Assembly: GCF_900094565.1 (NCBI RefSeq)
Contig: NZ_FMAF01000017.1
Coordinates: 1 to 64,000, forward strand
From: Martinezella lusitana
GTDB taxonomy: Bacteria > Pseudomonadota > Alphaproteobacteria > Rhizobiales > Rhizobiaceae
Direction of reading: 5' to 3'
DNA: 64,000 bases
Shown here: piece after piece, positions 53,670 to 63,073 of the stretch
Layout: every line of letters starts with the position of its first letter
Numbering within the stretch: the stretch's first letter is position 1
Translations under genes and position numbers: made by a program
The notes under the pieces: model-generated
The model's input: the letters and a program-made list of their open reading frames with translations, nothing else
Told to the model about the DNA's origin: nothing
The model's database searches: none

Positions 53670-55262
53670 ATGAAACAAGAAAATTCATTTCGTCCGCTTC
53701 TTCTGTCGGCCTTGCTGATCTCGCTTGCGTTCTGGAGCATTCTTTCGGGGCCGGCCCAGGCACAGGAGCTTCGCATCGCGACCTCCTACAAGCTGATGAC
53801 GCTCGACCCGCATTACGCCAATCTCAACGAAAACACCTCGCTGCTCTCCCACATCTACGAGCGGCTCGTCTATCAGGATGAGCGTCTCGATCTGAAGCCG
53901 GGCCTTGCCGTCTCCTGGCGCGCGACATCCGGCACGCAATGGCAATTCAAGCTGCGGGAAAACGTCCGCTTTCATGACGGCTCGCCCTTCACCGCAGACG
54001 ATGTCGCCTACACGATCGCGCGCATCAGGGATTTCCTGAACTCGCCAAGCGGTGGCTTTCGTTCCTATGTAAGCGAGATCAAGGCGGTCTCGGCGCCCGA
54101 TCCTCTCACCGTTGTCATCGATACGAACGGCAATGTCCCCAACCTGCCGCTGGCCTTTTCCTCGATCTTCGTGATGCATCGACCGGGGCAGGGGTTCCAA
54201 GCCACGGAGGAGCTCAATGCCGGAAGCCCTCCCGTCGGCACCGGGCCTTATAAGTTCGAGAGCTGGAGTTCCGGTGAGATGCTGAAGCTTACGAGGAACG
54301 ACGACTATTGGGGCGGCAGACCCGCTTGGTCCGAGGTGACGTTCCGGATCATCGAGAATCCTGCGGCGCGGGTGGCGGCTTTGGCCACCGGGGATGTCGA
54401 CGTTGCGGACGCCATTCCGGCACGCGACGTGGCCTCGCTCAAACAGCGGGGCGCGAGGATCGAGAGCGTCACTGCGGCGCGTGTCAATTTCCTGCAGTTC
54501 GACGTGGAAAGAGAGACACTTCCCGGCGTGACGAGCAAATCCGGCGAGCAGATCCCCAACCCCTTCAAGAACCCCTTAGTGCGGCGTGCGCTTGCGATGG
54601 CGACGGATCGCGGAATTATGGTCGACAAGATCCTTGCCGGTTACGGTACGGCCGCGATACAGGTTTTCCCGGGCGGTCTGCCGGGCGCTTCGTCCAATCT
54701 GAAGCCGGAGGATCCGAATTACGACGAAGCGAAGGCGCTCCTCACAAAGGCAGGCTTTCCGAACGGCTTCAACGTGGTTCTCGCCGGACCCTCCGGTCGC
54801 TATCCCGGCGACGGTGAGAGCCTCCAGGCGATCGCGCAAAGCTGGGCGCGCATCGGGGTCGCCGTCCAGCCCACCGCCTTTCCGTTCTCGGTCTTCAACA
54901 CCAAGCGCGCTAGCGGCGACTTTGCCGCCTGGTACGGCGGCACATCCGGCGAGACGGTCGACATCATTCTCCATGCTCTCCTGGCCTCGCCAAATCCCGA
55001 ACGGGGAACCGGAGCCTTGAACTTCGGGCATTATCGGAACCAGGCCTTCGACGCGATGCTTGCAAAGGCGGAAAGCATCCAGGAAGGCCCGGAGCGGAAC
55101 AAGGCGCTTGCCGAAGCGACGGATTTCGTGATGGCCGACCAGCCGATCATTCCCCTCTATCACTTCCATCACATCGTCGGCTTCGGCCCGCGGATTGGCT
55201 CCTATGTGATGCATCCCCGCGGCTGGACGACCGCGATGCAGACGCTTCCAACGACGGAGTGA
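53670..55262 (+). CDS. ABC transporter binding protein, oligopeptide/dipeptide type
   Basis: A 530-residue SBP_bac_5 protein with a signal peptide (FRPLLLSALLISLAFWSILS...AQA) and the family core: KLMTLDPHYANLNENTSLLS near the mature N-terminus, NVRFHDGSPFTADDVAYTI, and GTGPYKFESW. It picks up peptides or similar solutes in the periplasm for the permeases encoded next. ATG 53670 is set by the signal peptide; the frame is open slightly upstream. Confidence 0.88.
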   Translation: MKQENSFRPLLLSALLISLAFWSILSGPAQAQELRIATSYKLMTLDPHYANLNENTSLLSHIYERLVYQDERLDLKPGLAVSWRATSGTQWQFKLRENVRFHDGSPFTADDVAYTIARIRDFLNSPSGGFRSYVSEIKAVSAPDPLTVVIDTNGNVPNLPLAFSSIFVMHRPGQGFQATEELNAGSPPVGTGPYKFESWSSGEMLKLTRNDDYWGGRPAWSEVTFRIIENPAARVAALATGDVDVADAIPARDVASLKQRGARIESVTAARVNFLQFDVERETLPGVTSKSGEQIPNPFKNPLVRRALAMATDRGIMVDKILAGYGTAAIQVFPGGLPGASSNLKPEDPNYDEAKALLTKAGFPNGFNVVLAGPSGRYPGDGESLQAIAQSWARIGVAVQPTAFPFSVFNTKRASGDFAAWYGGTSGETVDIILHALLASPNPERGTGALNFGHYRNQAFDAMLAKAESIQEGPERNKALAEATDFVMADQPIIPLYHFHHIVGFGPRIGSYVMHPRGWTTAMQTLPTTE

Positions 55263-55267
55263 GAACC

Positions 55268-56245
55268 ATGGCCTTGATTTCAGCAGCATTCGGAAGACTG
55301 GGCCAAGCCTTCCTTCTCCTCCTTGCCATGTCGTTGATCGGTTTTATCGGCATTCACAGCATCGGCAATCCGGTCTTCAACATCGTCAACATCGAAACCG
55401 CCACGCCTGAGGATATCCAGCGCGCGACGGTCGCGCTGGGACTGGATCAACCGATCTGGCGCCAGTACTTCCTTTTCATCGACAACGTCGTCCATGGAAA
55501 CTTCGGAACCTCATACATCTATCATCTGCCGGCTCTGGAGCTGGTGATGAGCAAGCTTCCCGCGACGCTTGAACTCGCATGTATCGCGATGCTCATCGCG
55601 GCTCCGGCCGGAACAGGAGTGGGGCTCCTGGCCGGCCGGAGGAGGGGAACACTGCTCGACCGGAGCGTGCTCAGATCGAGCGTGTTCGCACTCAGCGTCC
55701 CGTCATTCTGGCTGAGCATGATGCTGATTCTCATCGGCGCCGTCCTAACAGGCTGGTTTCCATCCGGGGGCAGGGGCGCGACGGCGAGCTTCATGGGCCA
55801 GGAGTGGAGCGTCCTGACCCGGGACGGCCTCTGGCACACGGTTCTTCCGGCGCTTGCGCTGGCAATACCGAACATCGCGCTGATCGCGCGGCTTTCGCGA
55901 TCCGGCACGATCGAAGTCGAGAGCCTGGACTTTACGAGGTTTTGCCGCGCGAAAGGGCTTTCCCCACGAAGGATCCTGCTTCGCCACACTCTACCGAACA
56001 TCAGCGTGCCGATCATGACGATCATCGGCCTGCAATTCGGCGGCATGCTCGCCTTTGCGGTGGTGGTGGAATCGATTTTCTCGTGGCCGGGCGTCGGCAA
56101 GCTCCTGATCGACTCCATCCAGCTCCTCGACCGGCCGGTGGTGATGGCGACACTGACCTTCATCTCGGTCGCCGTCGTCGCCCTCAATGCCTTTGTCGAT
56201 CTCTTCCATGCCGTGCTCGACCCGCGCGTGCGCCTGTCTTCATAA
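55268..56245 (+). CDS. ABC permease, DppB/OppB type
   Basis: A 325-residue inner-membrane permease with six hydrophobic segments, typical ALGLDQPIWRQYFLFIDNVV and HGNFGTSY segments near the N-terminus and the EAA-type loop ...FCRAKGLSPRRILLRHTLPN. It starts 5 bp after the binding protein stop. Confidence 0.88.
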   Translation: MALISAAFGRLGQAFLLLLAMSLIGFIGIHSIGNPVFNIVNIETATPEDIQRATVALGLDQPIWRQYFLFIDNVVHGNFGTSYIYHLPALELVMSKLPATLELACIAMLIAAPAGTGVGLLAGRRRGTLLDRSVLRSSVFALSVPSFWLSMMLILIGAVLTGWFPSGGRGATASFMGQEWSVLTRDGLWHTVLPALALAIPNIALIARLSRSGTIEVESLDFTRFCRAKGLSPRRILLRHTLPNISVPIMTIIGLQFGGMLAFAVVVESIFSWPGVGKLLIDSIQLLDRPVVMATLTFISVAVVALNAFVDLFHAVLDPRVRLSS

Positions 56246-56256
56246 AGGGAACTGCC

Positions 56257-57132
56257 ATGAAAGCTCACATTCTCCGGGCGTTGAACCGGCGTCCTCAATG
56301 GCAAACGCTGACCCCGTCCAAAATCCTGCTTGTGGCCTACATCCTGCTTGCCCTTGCCGCACCGGCGATCGCGCCGCAAAACCCATACGACCCCCTGCAA
56401 ATCTACGGGTGGGAGGCATCCTCTCCTCCGGGTACGTGGGGCAGCGGCGGCTATCTTTACCTGTTCGGAACGGACGGGCTCGGCAGGGATATCGTCAGCT
56501 GTATCCTCTACGGCTTGCGCATCAGCCTCGTGGTGTCAGTCACAAGCGCAGCGGTCGCCGCCCTGATCGGGCTAACGGCGGGTGTTAGCGCTGCCTATTT
56601 CGGCAGGTGGGCCGACATCGTGATCATGCGGCTCGTCGACCTACAGCTCAGCCTGCCGACGATCCTGATCGCCTTGATCGCGATCGTCACCCTCGGGCCT
56701 GGAATTGACCGGATCATTCTGGCGCTGATTATCGCCCAGTGGGCAAGTTATGCCCGGTTGGCGCGCAGCGTGGCACTCAGTGAGACGAACAAATCCTACA
56801 TGGATGCGGCCCGGCTCATGCGGTTGCCGACCTCCAGGATCATCTTTCGCCACCTGCTTCCTAACAGCATCGCGCCGGCCGTGACCTTGATCCCGATCGA
56901 GGTCGGCCATGCCGTTGCACTCGAAGCGACCCTGTCCTTTCTTGGCCTCGGCGTTCCGATCGACAAGCCGTCACTGGGCTCCACAGTCGCAAACGGGTTC
57001 CAGTACCTTCTGACCGGCCAATACTGGATCAGCCTTTTTCCTGGCTTGGCTCTCTTTGGGCTGATCGCAAGCATCAATCTCGTCGGTGAAGATGTCCGAC
57101 GCCGTCTCGATCCAAGGAGCCGTCCGGTATGA
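56257..57132 (+). CDS. ABC permease, DppC/OppC type
   Basis: A 291-residue permease with N-terminal single anchor, LFGTDGLGRDIVSCILYGLR (hallmark of the DppC group) and EAA loop ...ARLMRLPTSRIIFRHLLPN. ATG 56257 after AAAGGGA is used; the much longer open frame to 55579 is a shadow of the previous gene. Overlaps the ATPase gene by 4 bp. Confidence 0.87.
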   Translation: MKAHILRALNRRPQWQTLTPSKILLVAYILLALAAPAIAPQNPYDPLQIYGWEASSPPGTWGSGGYLYLFGTDGLGRDIVSCILYGLRISLVVSVTSAAVAALIGLTAGVSAAYFGRWADIVIMRLVDLQLSLPTILIALIAIVTLGPGIDRIILALIIAQWASYARLARSVALSETNKSYMDAARLMRLPTSRIIFRHLLPNSIAPAVTLIPIEVGHAVALEATLSFLGLGVPIDKPSLGSTVANGFQYLLTGQYWISLFPGLALFGLIASINLVGEDVRRRLDPRSRPV

Positions 57133-58799
57133 CTCAAAACACTGGAAGAACGCCTCTGCTTCAGGTGAAGAACTTTAGCCTTCGCCATCGTTCGGCGTCC
57201 GGACCGTTGACGATCCTCACCGACGTGAGTTTCGAGCTCGGACGCGGCGAGATCCTCGGCGTCATCGGTGAATCGGGGGCCGGAAAGTCAACATTGGGCA
57301 ATGCCGTCCTCGGCTTGCTTGCGCCTGAGTTTGAGGTGATGTCGGGTACGATCGAATTTGACGGCAAACCGATCGACGGCAGGAAAAAGGGGGAGGGCGC
57401 CATCCGAGGACGCCGGATATCCGCCATCTTCCAGGACCATACCGCCTCGCTCGATCCCTTGATGAGCGTCGGCGCACAGGTAGAGGAGACAATTCTGGCG
57501 TTCGACGGCTCACTTTCGAGGCGTACCGCCCGTCTACGTGCTCTTGACCTCCTTGATCGCGTCGGAATTCCGGAGCCGCGGCAGCGATACAGTAATTATC
57601 CTCACCAATTCTCTGGAGGGCAACGGCAACGGGTGGTCATCGCGATCGCGCTGGCGGGATCTCCCGACATCATCATCGCTGACGAGCCGACCTCAGCGCT
57701 GGATGCTACGGTCCAAAAGCAGATCCTCAAGCTCCTTCGAACCCTCGTCGACGAGACGGGCGTCTCCATTATGTTGGTCACCCACGACATGGGTGTGGTG
57801 TCCGAGATAACCGATCGGGTTCTCGTCATGCGAAAGGGCCAGGTGGTGGAACAGGACCGCACCGCGATCATTCTCGATGCGCCCGAAAACGACTACACCC
57901 GCAGCCTGCTTGCCGCAGTTCCGCGGCTGCGGATATCGGCGGCTGCAGTAGAGCCAGGAACCAATGGCAGCCGGACCATGTCCTCCGATTGCGGAGAGGG
58001 CGCCAAGGTTCTTCTCGTCGCAGAGGGTGTTTCGAAAACTTTCTCCCCACAAGGGTTCTCATGGAGCCTTGGCCGGAACGCGGCAAAGTTTGCGTTGCGG
58101 GACGCAAGCATACGGCTGCCGCGCGGCGAGATCACCGGCATTGTCGGAGAGAGTGGAAGCGGAAAGACGACGTTCGGCCGGATCATCGCCGGACTGGACA
58201 TGGCCTCAGTGGGACGGGTGACGATTGGCGGAAACGAGTTCGATGTTTCAAAGAGTGGCCGTAGCAATGGTCTACTGGGCCGTGTGCAGATGGTTTTTCA
58301 GGATCCCTCTGTTTCGCTCGATCCCAGGATGACCGTCGGCGAGACATTGCATGAAAGCATCCGCTTTGGCGTGGATATGTGTTCTGGTGAAGAACCCGCG
58401 GACGTCGGGACGATGACGGATCAGCTTGGTCTCTCCCGGAACTTGCTCGCCCGTTATCCACACCAACTGTCGGGCGGCCAGAAGCAGCGCGTTTGCATCG
58501 CACGGGCGCTGCTCGCGAGGCCTGAGATAATAGTCGCCGACGAGCCGACCTCCGCGCTCGATGTGTCCGTACAGGCCGAAATCGTCACGCTTCTCAAAGA
58601 CAGCATCGCCGAGAGGGATATGACGATGATCTTCATCTCCCATGACCTTGCCGTCGTGCAGCAGCTCTGCAGTTTCGTATATATTTTGAAGGACGGCCGG
58701 GTCGAGGATTTCGGGTCCTCCGACTTCATCTTCTCGCAATCGCAAAATCCATACACGCGCACCCTCATCGACGCCCGGCCCCTCCGGTTCACGTGCTGA
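57129..58799 (+). CDS. Fused double ABC ATPase, DppD-DppF type
   Basis: The 556-residue protein carries two ATPase domains: the first with Walker A GESGAGKST (~50), signature FSGGQRQR and Walker B IIADEPTSALD; the second with GESGSGKTT (~340), LSGGQKQR and IVADEPTSALD. It powers peptide uptake with the two adjacent permeases, one gene in place of the usual two. Each half ends with ...YTR(S/T)L, as in oligopeptide ATPases. Confidence 0.9.
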   Translation: MTQNTGRTPLLQVKNFSLRHRSASGPLTILTDVSFELGRGEILGVIGESGAGKSTLGNAVLGLLAPEFEVMSGTIEFDGKPIDGRKKGEGAIRGRRISAIFQDHTASLDPLMSVGAQVEETILAFDGSLSRRTARLRALDLLDRVGIPEPRQRYSNYPHQFSGGQRQRVVIAIALAGSPDIIIADEPTSALDATVQKQILKLLRTLVDETGVSIMLVTHDMGVVSEITDRVLVMRKGQVVEQDRTAIILDAPENDYTRSLLAAVPRLRISAAAVEPGTNGSRTMSSDCGEGAKVLLVAEGVSKTFSPQGFSWSLGRNAAKFALRDASIRLPRGEITGIVGESGSGKTTFGRIIAGLDMASVGRVTIGGNEFDVSKSGRSNGLLGRVQMVFQDPSVSLDPRMTVGETLHESIRFGVDMCSGEEPADVGTMTDQLGLSRNLLARYPHQLSGGQKQRVCIARALLARPEIIVADEPTSALDVSVQAEIVTLLKDSIAERDMTMIFISHDLAVVQQLCSFVYILKDGRVEDFGSSDFIFSQSQNPYTRTLIDARPLRFTC

Positions 58800-58892
58800 G
58801 TGCTGCCGGGCCGCAGCCCCGCGCCAGCGGCCCGGTGTTCCACATCCGTTTCTCAGACATTGGTGGTGTCTTGCAGCCACAAAAGGTGACAT

Positions 58893-60128
58893 ATGAATGA
58901 CAGGTTCACATTGGCCGTCACGGGCCAATCCCTTATAAAATACGACATCCGTGCTATCCGTGCTCCGGCGTTTCAGGAGGTACAGACCCTGCTTAACCGC
59001 GCGGATCTTTCGTTCACCAATTTTGAGGGAACGATCCTTGGAAGCCATGGTGGATGGCCGCTCAAGGGATCATTCTTCGGCTGTAGCGATCCTGTCGTCC
59101 TGGATGCGCTTCAGGCGACCGGGTTTCGGGCACTTTCGCTCTCGAACAATCATGCGTTTGATCTTGGCCCGTCCGGTGTGCTCTCGACCCTGGAAGAGGT
59201 CGAGAAGCGAGGTTTCCTCCATGCCGGCCTCGGCCGCAACCAATTCGAGGCTTCGCAGGCAGGCACCGGAACAATCGGCGGACGACGTGTCGCCATCGTT
59301 GCGATGGACGGGGGGCCGGGTCCCGACTTCATGTATGCAGCGAATGCAGACATAGGCCGCCCTGCGCGCCCCGGCGTGAACCGGCTGCGTCTTTCGCAGG
59401 TCATCAAGGTTGATGACGCAGCCTTCGGGCAGCTTCGCTCCATTCGGGAGAGTGTTGGCTACACCGCGATTGACCTCACCAATGACAGCCAGCCCGACGA
59501 CCCTTCGTATGTTGATCCGCATGAGGAGATTGGTATCGCTCGCACAATCTTCAAACGATCGGAGATATTCGGCAGGAGCGTCAAAATTGACGAGTACGAT
59601 ATTACTCGGAACCTCGAGGCAATTGCTTCCTCTGCCAGGGATGGCTGCCTCGTCATAGCCTATCTGCACCATCACCACTGGGCATCTGACTGGTACGAGG
59701 TACCGGAGTGGGTCGGCGGCGTTGCAAGACAATGCATCGACGCAGGTGCGGCGATGTTCGTCAGCCACGGCGCTCCGGTCCTACAGCCCATGGAAATCTA
59801 TCGTCGCCGTCCGATTTTTTACAGCCTCGGCAACTTCATCTTCCATGTCAGGTCGGAAAAATCGTCATGGCGAGCGCCTGAGGTCTGGGAGAGCGTTGTC
59901 GGTGTGTGCTCTTACGGGCAGGATAACGATCTGATCGACATCAGCTTCTATCCTATCGTGATCGGCGGAGAATACGGATTGAAGGATCGCTTGCTCGAAA
60001 GCCGATTGGTTCCACACCTCGCGACGGGAGGCAGCGCCGAAAGAATCCTGCGACGATTCAAGGAGCAATCGGCAAGTCTGGGCGTACAGATCGAATTGGA
60101 AGGCGGGATAGGTATTCTTCGCATCTAA
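58893..60128 (+). CDS. CapA-like metallophosphatase-fold protein
   Basis: The 411-residue protein matches the CapA/PGA_cap group: a TGQSL start in place of the usual GD motif, ANFEGT-like FTNFEGTILGS, SLSNNHAFDLGPSG (~residues 86-99), YLHHHHWASDWYEVPEW (~252-268) and FYSLGNFIF (~312). CapA proteins are linked to poly-gamma-glutamate export or hydrolysis, though many are uncharacterised. No signal peptide is seen, unlike capsule CapA. It lies between a peptide importer and peptidase T. Confidence 0.78.
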   Translation: MNDRFTLAVTGQSLIKYDIRAIRAPAFQEVQTLLNRADLSFTNFEGTILGSHGGWPLKGSFFGCSDPVVLDALQATGFRALSLSNNHAFDLGPSGVLSTLEEVEKRGFLHAGLGRNQFEASQAGTGTIGGRRVAIVAMDGGPGPDFMYAANADIGRPARPGVNRLRLSQVIKVDDAAFGQLRSIRESVGYTAIDLTNDSQPDDPSYVDPHEEIGIARTIFKRSEIFGRSVKIDEYDITRNLEAIASSARDGCLVIAYLHHHHWASDWYEVPEWVGGVARQCIDAGAAMFVSHGAPVLQPMEIYRRRPIFYSLGNFIFHVRSEKSSWRAPEVWESVVGVCSYGQDNDLIDISFYPIVIGGEYGLKDRLLESRLVPHLATGGSAERILRRFKEQSASLGVQIELEGGIGILRI

Positions 60129-60269
60129 TTTTTCGGCCTGATCGGTATGTGGTTCCGGGCTTTGGACGCTCCTGTGATCTGGAGGTGAGGGGACGGATGA
60201 CAGCCATCGGATACTTACCGGGCATCGCCACCCAAGAGCATAATCATTCATCGCCTATGAGGGAATTGA

Positions 60270-61553
60270 ATGTATTCGACTGAACAAGAAACGATGGGCG
60301 TTCGCGACGAGCTTATCGGCCGATTTTTCCGCTACGTTGCCATAGAAAGCCAGAGTAATGCCGCTTCCACGCATTTGCCATCTTCTCCGGGGCAGGTTGA
60401 ACTCGCCAGGCTGCTGGCGGAGGAGATGCGTGGTCTCGGCGTTGATGACGTCGTGGTCGACGAGCATGCGATCGTGACGGGCGTAAAGCGCGGCAATAGC
60501 CCGGGCGCCCCGCGCATCGGTTTCATCGCGCATCTCGATACGGTCGATGTCGGCCTCTCTCCGGTAATCCGGCCTCAAATCAAACGCTTCGAGGGGCTGG
60601 ATCTGTGCCTCAATCCGGAGAAAGACATATGGTTGCGGATCTCAGACCATCCGGAAATCCACGGCTGGCGGGGCGAGGACATTATTGTCGGCGACGGAAC
60701 GAGCGTGCTCGGAGCAGACAACAAGGCAGCCATCGCGGTCATCATGACACTCCTTACCAGGCTTGAGCCGTCGCGGCCTCACGGCGACATTTTCGTCGCC
60801 TTCGTTCCGGACGAGGAAATCGGACTACGCGGCGCCAAGGCGCTCGATCTGAGCCGCTTCCCGTGCGACTTCGCCTATACCGTCGACTGCTGTGAGCTTG
60901 GCGAGGTCGTCGTGGAGAATTTCAACGCCGCATCCGGTGAGATCGTCTTTACCGGCGTCAGTGCTCATCCGATGTCGGCAAAGGGCGTGCTGGTCAACCC
61001 GCTGCTGATGGCGCTCGACTTCATTTCCCATTTTGACCGCAACGAAACACCGGAACGCACGGAGAAACGCGAAGGCTATTTCTGGTTCAAGGACCTTGTT
61101 GCGAACGACAGCGAGGCCCGGCTCAAGGTCATGATCCGTGACTTCGACAAGGTCAAATTCGAGCAGCGGAAACAGCGTATCGGTGATGTCGTGGAACGGA
61201 TCGCCTCGCAATACCGTTCAGGATCGGTGCAGTACAGCGTGACCGACACCTATCATAATATCGGCGACTACCTTCAGAAGGACAACCGCTCGGCCGAGCT
61301 GCTGTTCAACGCCCTGGGTCGGCTTGGGATCGAAAAAAAGCTCACTCCGATGCGTGGCGGAACCGACGGGGCCGCCCTGTCTGCCCGAGGTCTACCGACC
61401 CCGAATTTCTTTACTGGCGCCTATAATTTCCATTCGCGCTTCGAATTCCTGCCGGTTCCGGCGTTCGAGAAATCCTACGAGACCGCTCTCATGCTCTCCA
61501 CTCTTGCTGCGGAAGGGGGCAGTGATCCCCGGACGTCAAAGCATGATTCATGA
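60270..61553 (+). CDS. pepT: Peptidase T-like M20B aminotripeptidase
   Basis: The 427-residue protein has M20 metallopeptidase features: FIAHLDTVD (first zinc ligands, ~residue 90), VLGADNKAAIA (bridging Asp, ~150), FVPDEEIGLRGA (catalytic Glu pair, ~185), VDCCELGE and late His in GAYNFHSRFEFLP. PepT removes N-terminal residues from tripeptides in the cytoplasm. Together with the importer, the gene suggests use of imported small peptides as nutrient. GAGG precedes ATG 60270. Confidence 0.88.
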   Translation: MYSTEQETMGVRDELIGRFFRYVAIESQSNAASTHLPSSPGQVELARLLAEEMRGLGVDDVVVDEHAIVTGVKRGNSPGAPRIGFIAHLDTVDVGLSPVIRPQIKRFEGLDLCLNPEKDIWLRISDHPEIHGWRGEDIIVGDGTSVLGADNKAAIAVIMTLLTRLEPSRPHGDIFVAFVPDEEIGLRGAKALDLSRFPCDFAYTVDCCELGEVVVENFNAASGEIVFTGVSAHPMSAKGVLVNPLLMALDFISHFDRNETPERTEKREGYFWFKDLVANDSEARLKVMIRDFDKVKFEQRKQRIGDVVERIASQYRSGSVQYSVTDTYHNIGDYLQKDNRSAELLFNALGRLGIEKKLTPMRGGTDGAALSARGLPTPNFFTGAYNFHSRFEFLPVPAFEKSYETALMLSTLAAEGGSDPRTSKHDS

Positions 61554-61799
61554 GCTAGCGAGCCCCGTATGCTCATGTGGCAGAATGGAATTTATCTGAG
61601 CCAGGTGTTTGCTTCACAAGAATGAGTGGATAGGTGAGGGGCATCTGTGAGAGATGTCACATCGTTTTGATTTGATGTATGTCCGGGCGCTTCGGTGCCA
61701 AAGGTTACAGGGCTCCGGGTGGAGGTTTCAACCCCGGTTGGGGATCATGGACAGACATTTGCGGGGCGGACCGCAGACGAAACGTCGGGAGGATTGGTA

Positions 61800-62108
61800 A
61801 TGAATTTGAGTGACGCGACAGTGTCGGATAGCAGTGAACTGCGCCCGGTGATCGGGCTTACCCGGGGCCTGGATACCGCAGATATCGAGACTTTAACGAT
61901 CAATGCCGTCCGGCTCCACAGGCTACTCGTGGACAAGGCTGATCAGTTATTCCAGGCATTGCCAGCAGACCATAAAACGGGAAAAGCTGTTGGAGGCGAG
62001 CAGCACCTCGAATACGTGGAGGCTATGATCGCGATGCACGCGCAGATGAACGCGCTGAATACGCTGGTTGGAGTTCTGGGTTATATCCCAAACGTATCCG
62101 TCAATTGA
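61800..62108 (+). CDS. traM: TraR antiactivator TraM
   Basis: The 102-residue protein begins MNLSDATVSDSSELRPVIGL and contains ADQLFQALPADHKTGKAVGG and HAQMNALNTLVGVLGYIP, matching Ti-type TraM in sequence and exact length. TraM binds TraR and blocks DNA binding until enough signal is present. GGGAGGA precedes ATG 61800. The gene converges with traR, 9 bp between stops. Confidence 0.92.
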   Translation: MNLSDATVSDSSELRPVIGLTRGLDTADIETLTINAVRLHRLLVDKADQLFQALPADHKTGKAVGGEQHLEYVEAMIAMHAQMNALNTLVGVLGYIPNVSVN

Positions 62109-62117
62109 TGCGTTCGC

Positions 62118-62822
62118 TCAGATGAGCCCTGCCCGAATGGCCAGTGCAACCAGGTGCGGCATGGTGTGAATCTGAAACCGCTTCCTGGCTTCTTCGAGCT
62201 TGCTTTTGACGGAGTTGTATTTGACACCCTCCAGATCGGCGGCTTCGTCCATCGTTTTACCGACGGAAATCCAATGGAGATAGGCGGCTTCCTTGGGATC
62301 CAGCCAGGCTGGGTGCTGTTCACTCGGCGTCAAGGGCAGGAAAGACATACGGGCATGGAGTTGCCCCACAGCTGCGGCGGCGGCCACAGCATCGATATCA
62401 CGTTCAAGCTCGATCATGGTTTTTTCGGAGGCAAGCGTGAACATTGACGTAGATCCGTTTGCTGCCTTGACGGGAATGGTGATGCCGGAGCGAATGCCGA
62501 AGTCGGCGGCCTCGGCGTAAAACGCCCGCTCAGCTTTGGACAGGCGGTGTCTGTTCTGTTCGCCGCTCCAGGTGAAGAGCTGTTTGAAGGACTTGGCGCG
62601 TCTAACGACCGGATCGATGGCCGCTAAATTCCGTTGGAAATAAGTCTCTCGCCATTCGGGATGATAGTTGGACGCAGCAATCGTGTGACCGGGCTGGATG
62701 TGTAGATAGGCGTAGCCTTGGAAGCCGGCTTGTTTCGTAAGGTGTGCCAAGGCTTGCTTGAGGATTTTCTCGTCACCCCTGATCGCCGAGAGATCAGTCA
62801 GTCTGTCCAACCAATGCTGCAT
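62118..62822 (-). CDS. traR: Quorum-sensing transcription activator TraR
   Basis: A 234-residue TraR, the same length as the pTiC58 protein, starting MQHWLDRLTDLSAIRGDEKI. The ligand pocket is kept (Trp-Tyr in NYHPEWRETYF, Asp in DPVVRRAKS, Trp in FTWSGEQ, Gly in RSGITIPVK) and the helix-turn-helix lies in TMDEAADLEGVKYNSVKSKL. It should bind 3-oxo-C8-HSL-type signal and activate tra genes. The family start at 62822 is preferred to 62870. No traI in the window. Confidence 0.92.
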   Translation of the reverse strand: MQHWLDRLTDLSAIRGDEKILKQALAHLTKQAGFQGYAYLHIQPGHTIAASNYHPEWRETYFQRNLAAIDPVVRRAKSFKQLFTWSGEQNRHRLSKAERAFYAEAADFGIRSGITIPVKAANGSTSMFTLASEKTMIELERDIDAVAAAAAVGQLHARMSFLPLTPSEQHPAWLDPKEAAYLHWISVGKTMDEAADLEGVKYNSVKSKLEEARKRFQIHTMPHLVALAIRAGLI

Positions 62823-62941
62823 TTGGTCACTCCCTTCGGTGGTCAGTTGGGACAGGTCATTGTGCACCACTAGACTTTGTTATTGCAAACCAAATGGAGA
62901 AGCTCACCCAAGTGCATCATGCCGGCGTTTAGGGTAGGGGA

Positions 62942-63010
62942 TCAGCCCTCTTCGTGCAAATGCGCCATGAACACTTCGGCTGGCGTTTTGTAGCCGAGGG
63001 ACGTTGGTGC
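62942..63010 (-). pseudogene. Transposase C-terminal fragment (IS3/IS481/IS30-like)
   Basis: The minus strand reads APTSLGYKTPAEVFMAHLHE then EG-stop, the SLGYxTPAEVF ending common to integrase-core transposases. Only about 23 codons remain, so the family cannot be fixed. It abuts the IS5-family gene to its right. Confidence 0.5.
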
Positions 63011-63073
63011 GCGGATCGTTAATCGCGGTGGGTTAGGTGCGGTGGCCAGCTCAATAACCGGTCTCCGCCACGA

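Noticed and set aside
55579..56256. Upstream extension of the DppC-type permease frame
   Set aside because: The extension lies over the DppB-type gene and reads as a shadow; the family start is at 56257.
61653..61663. GATGT-C-ACATC palindrome upstream of traM
   Set aside because: Too short and unlike the 18-bp tra box; could occur by chance.
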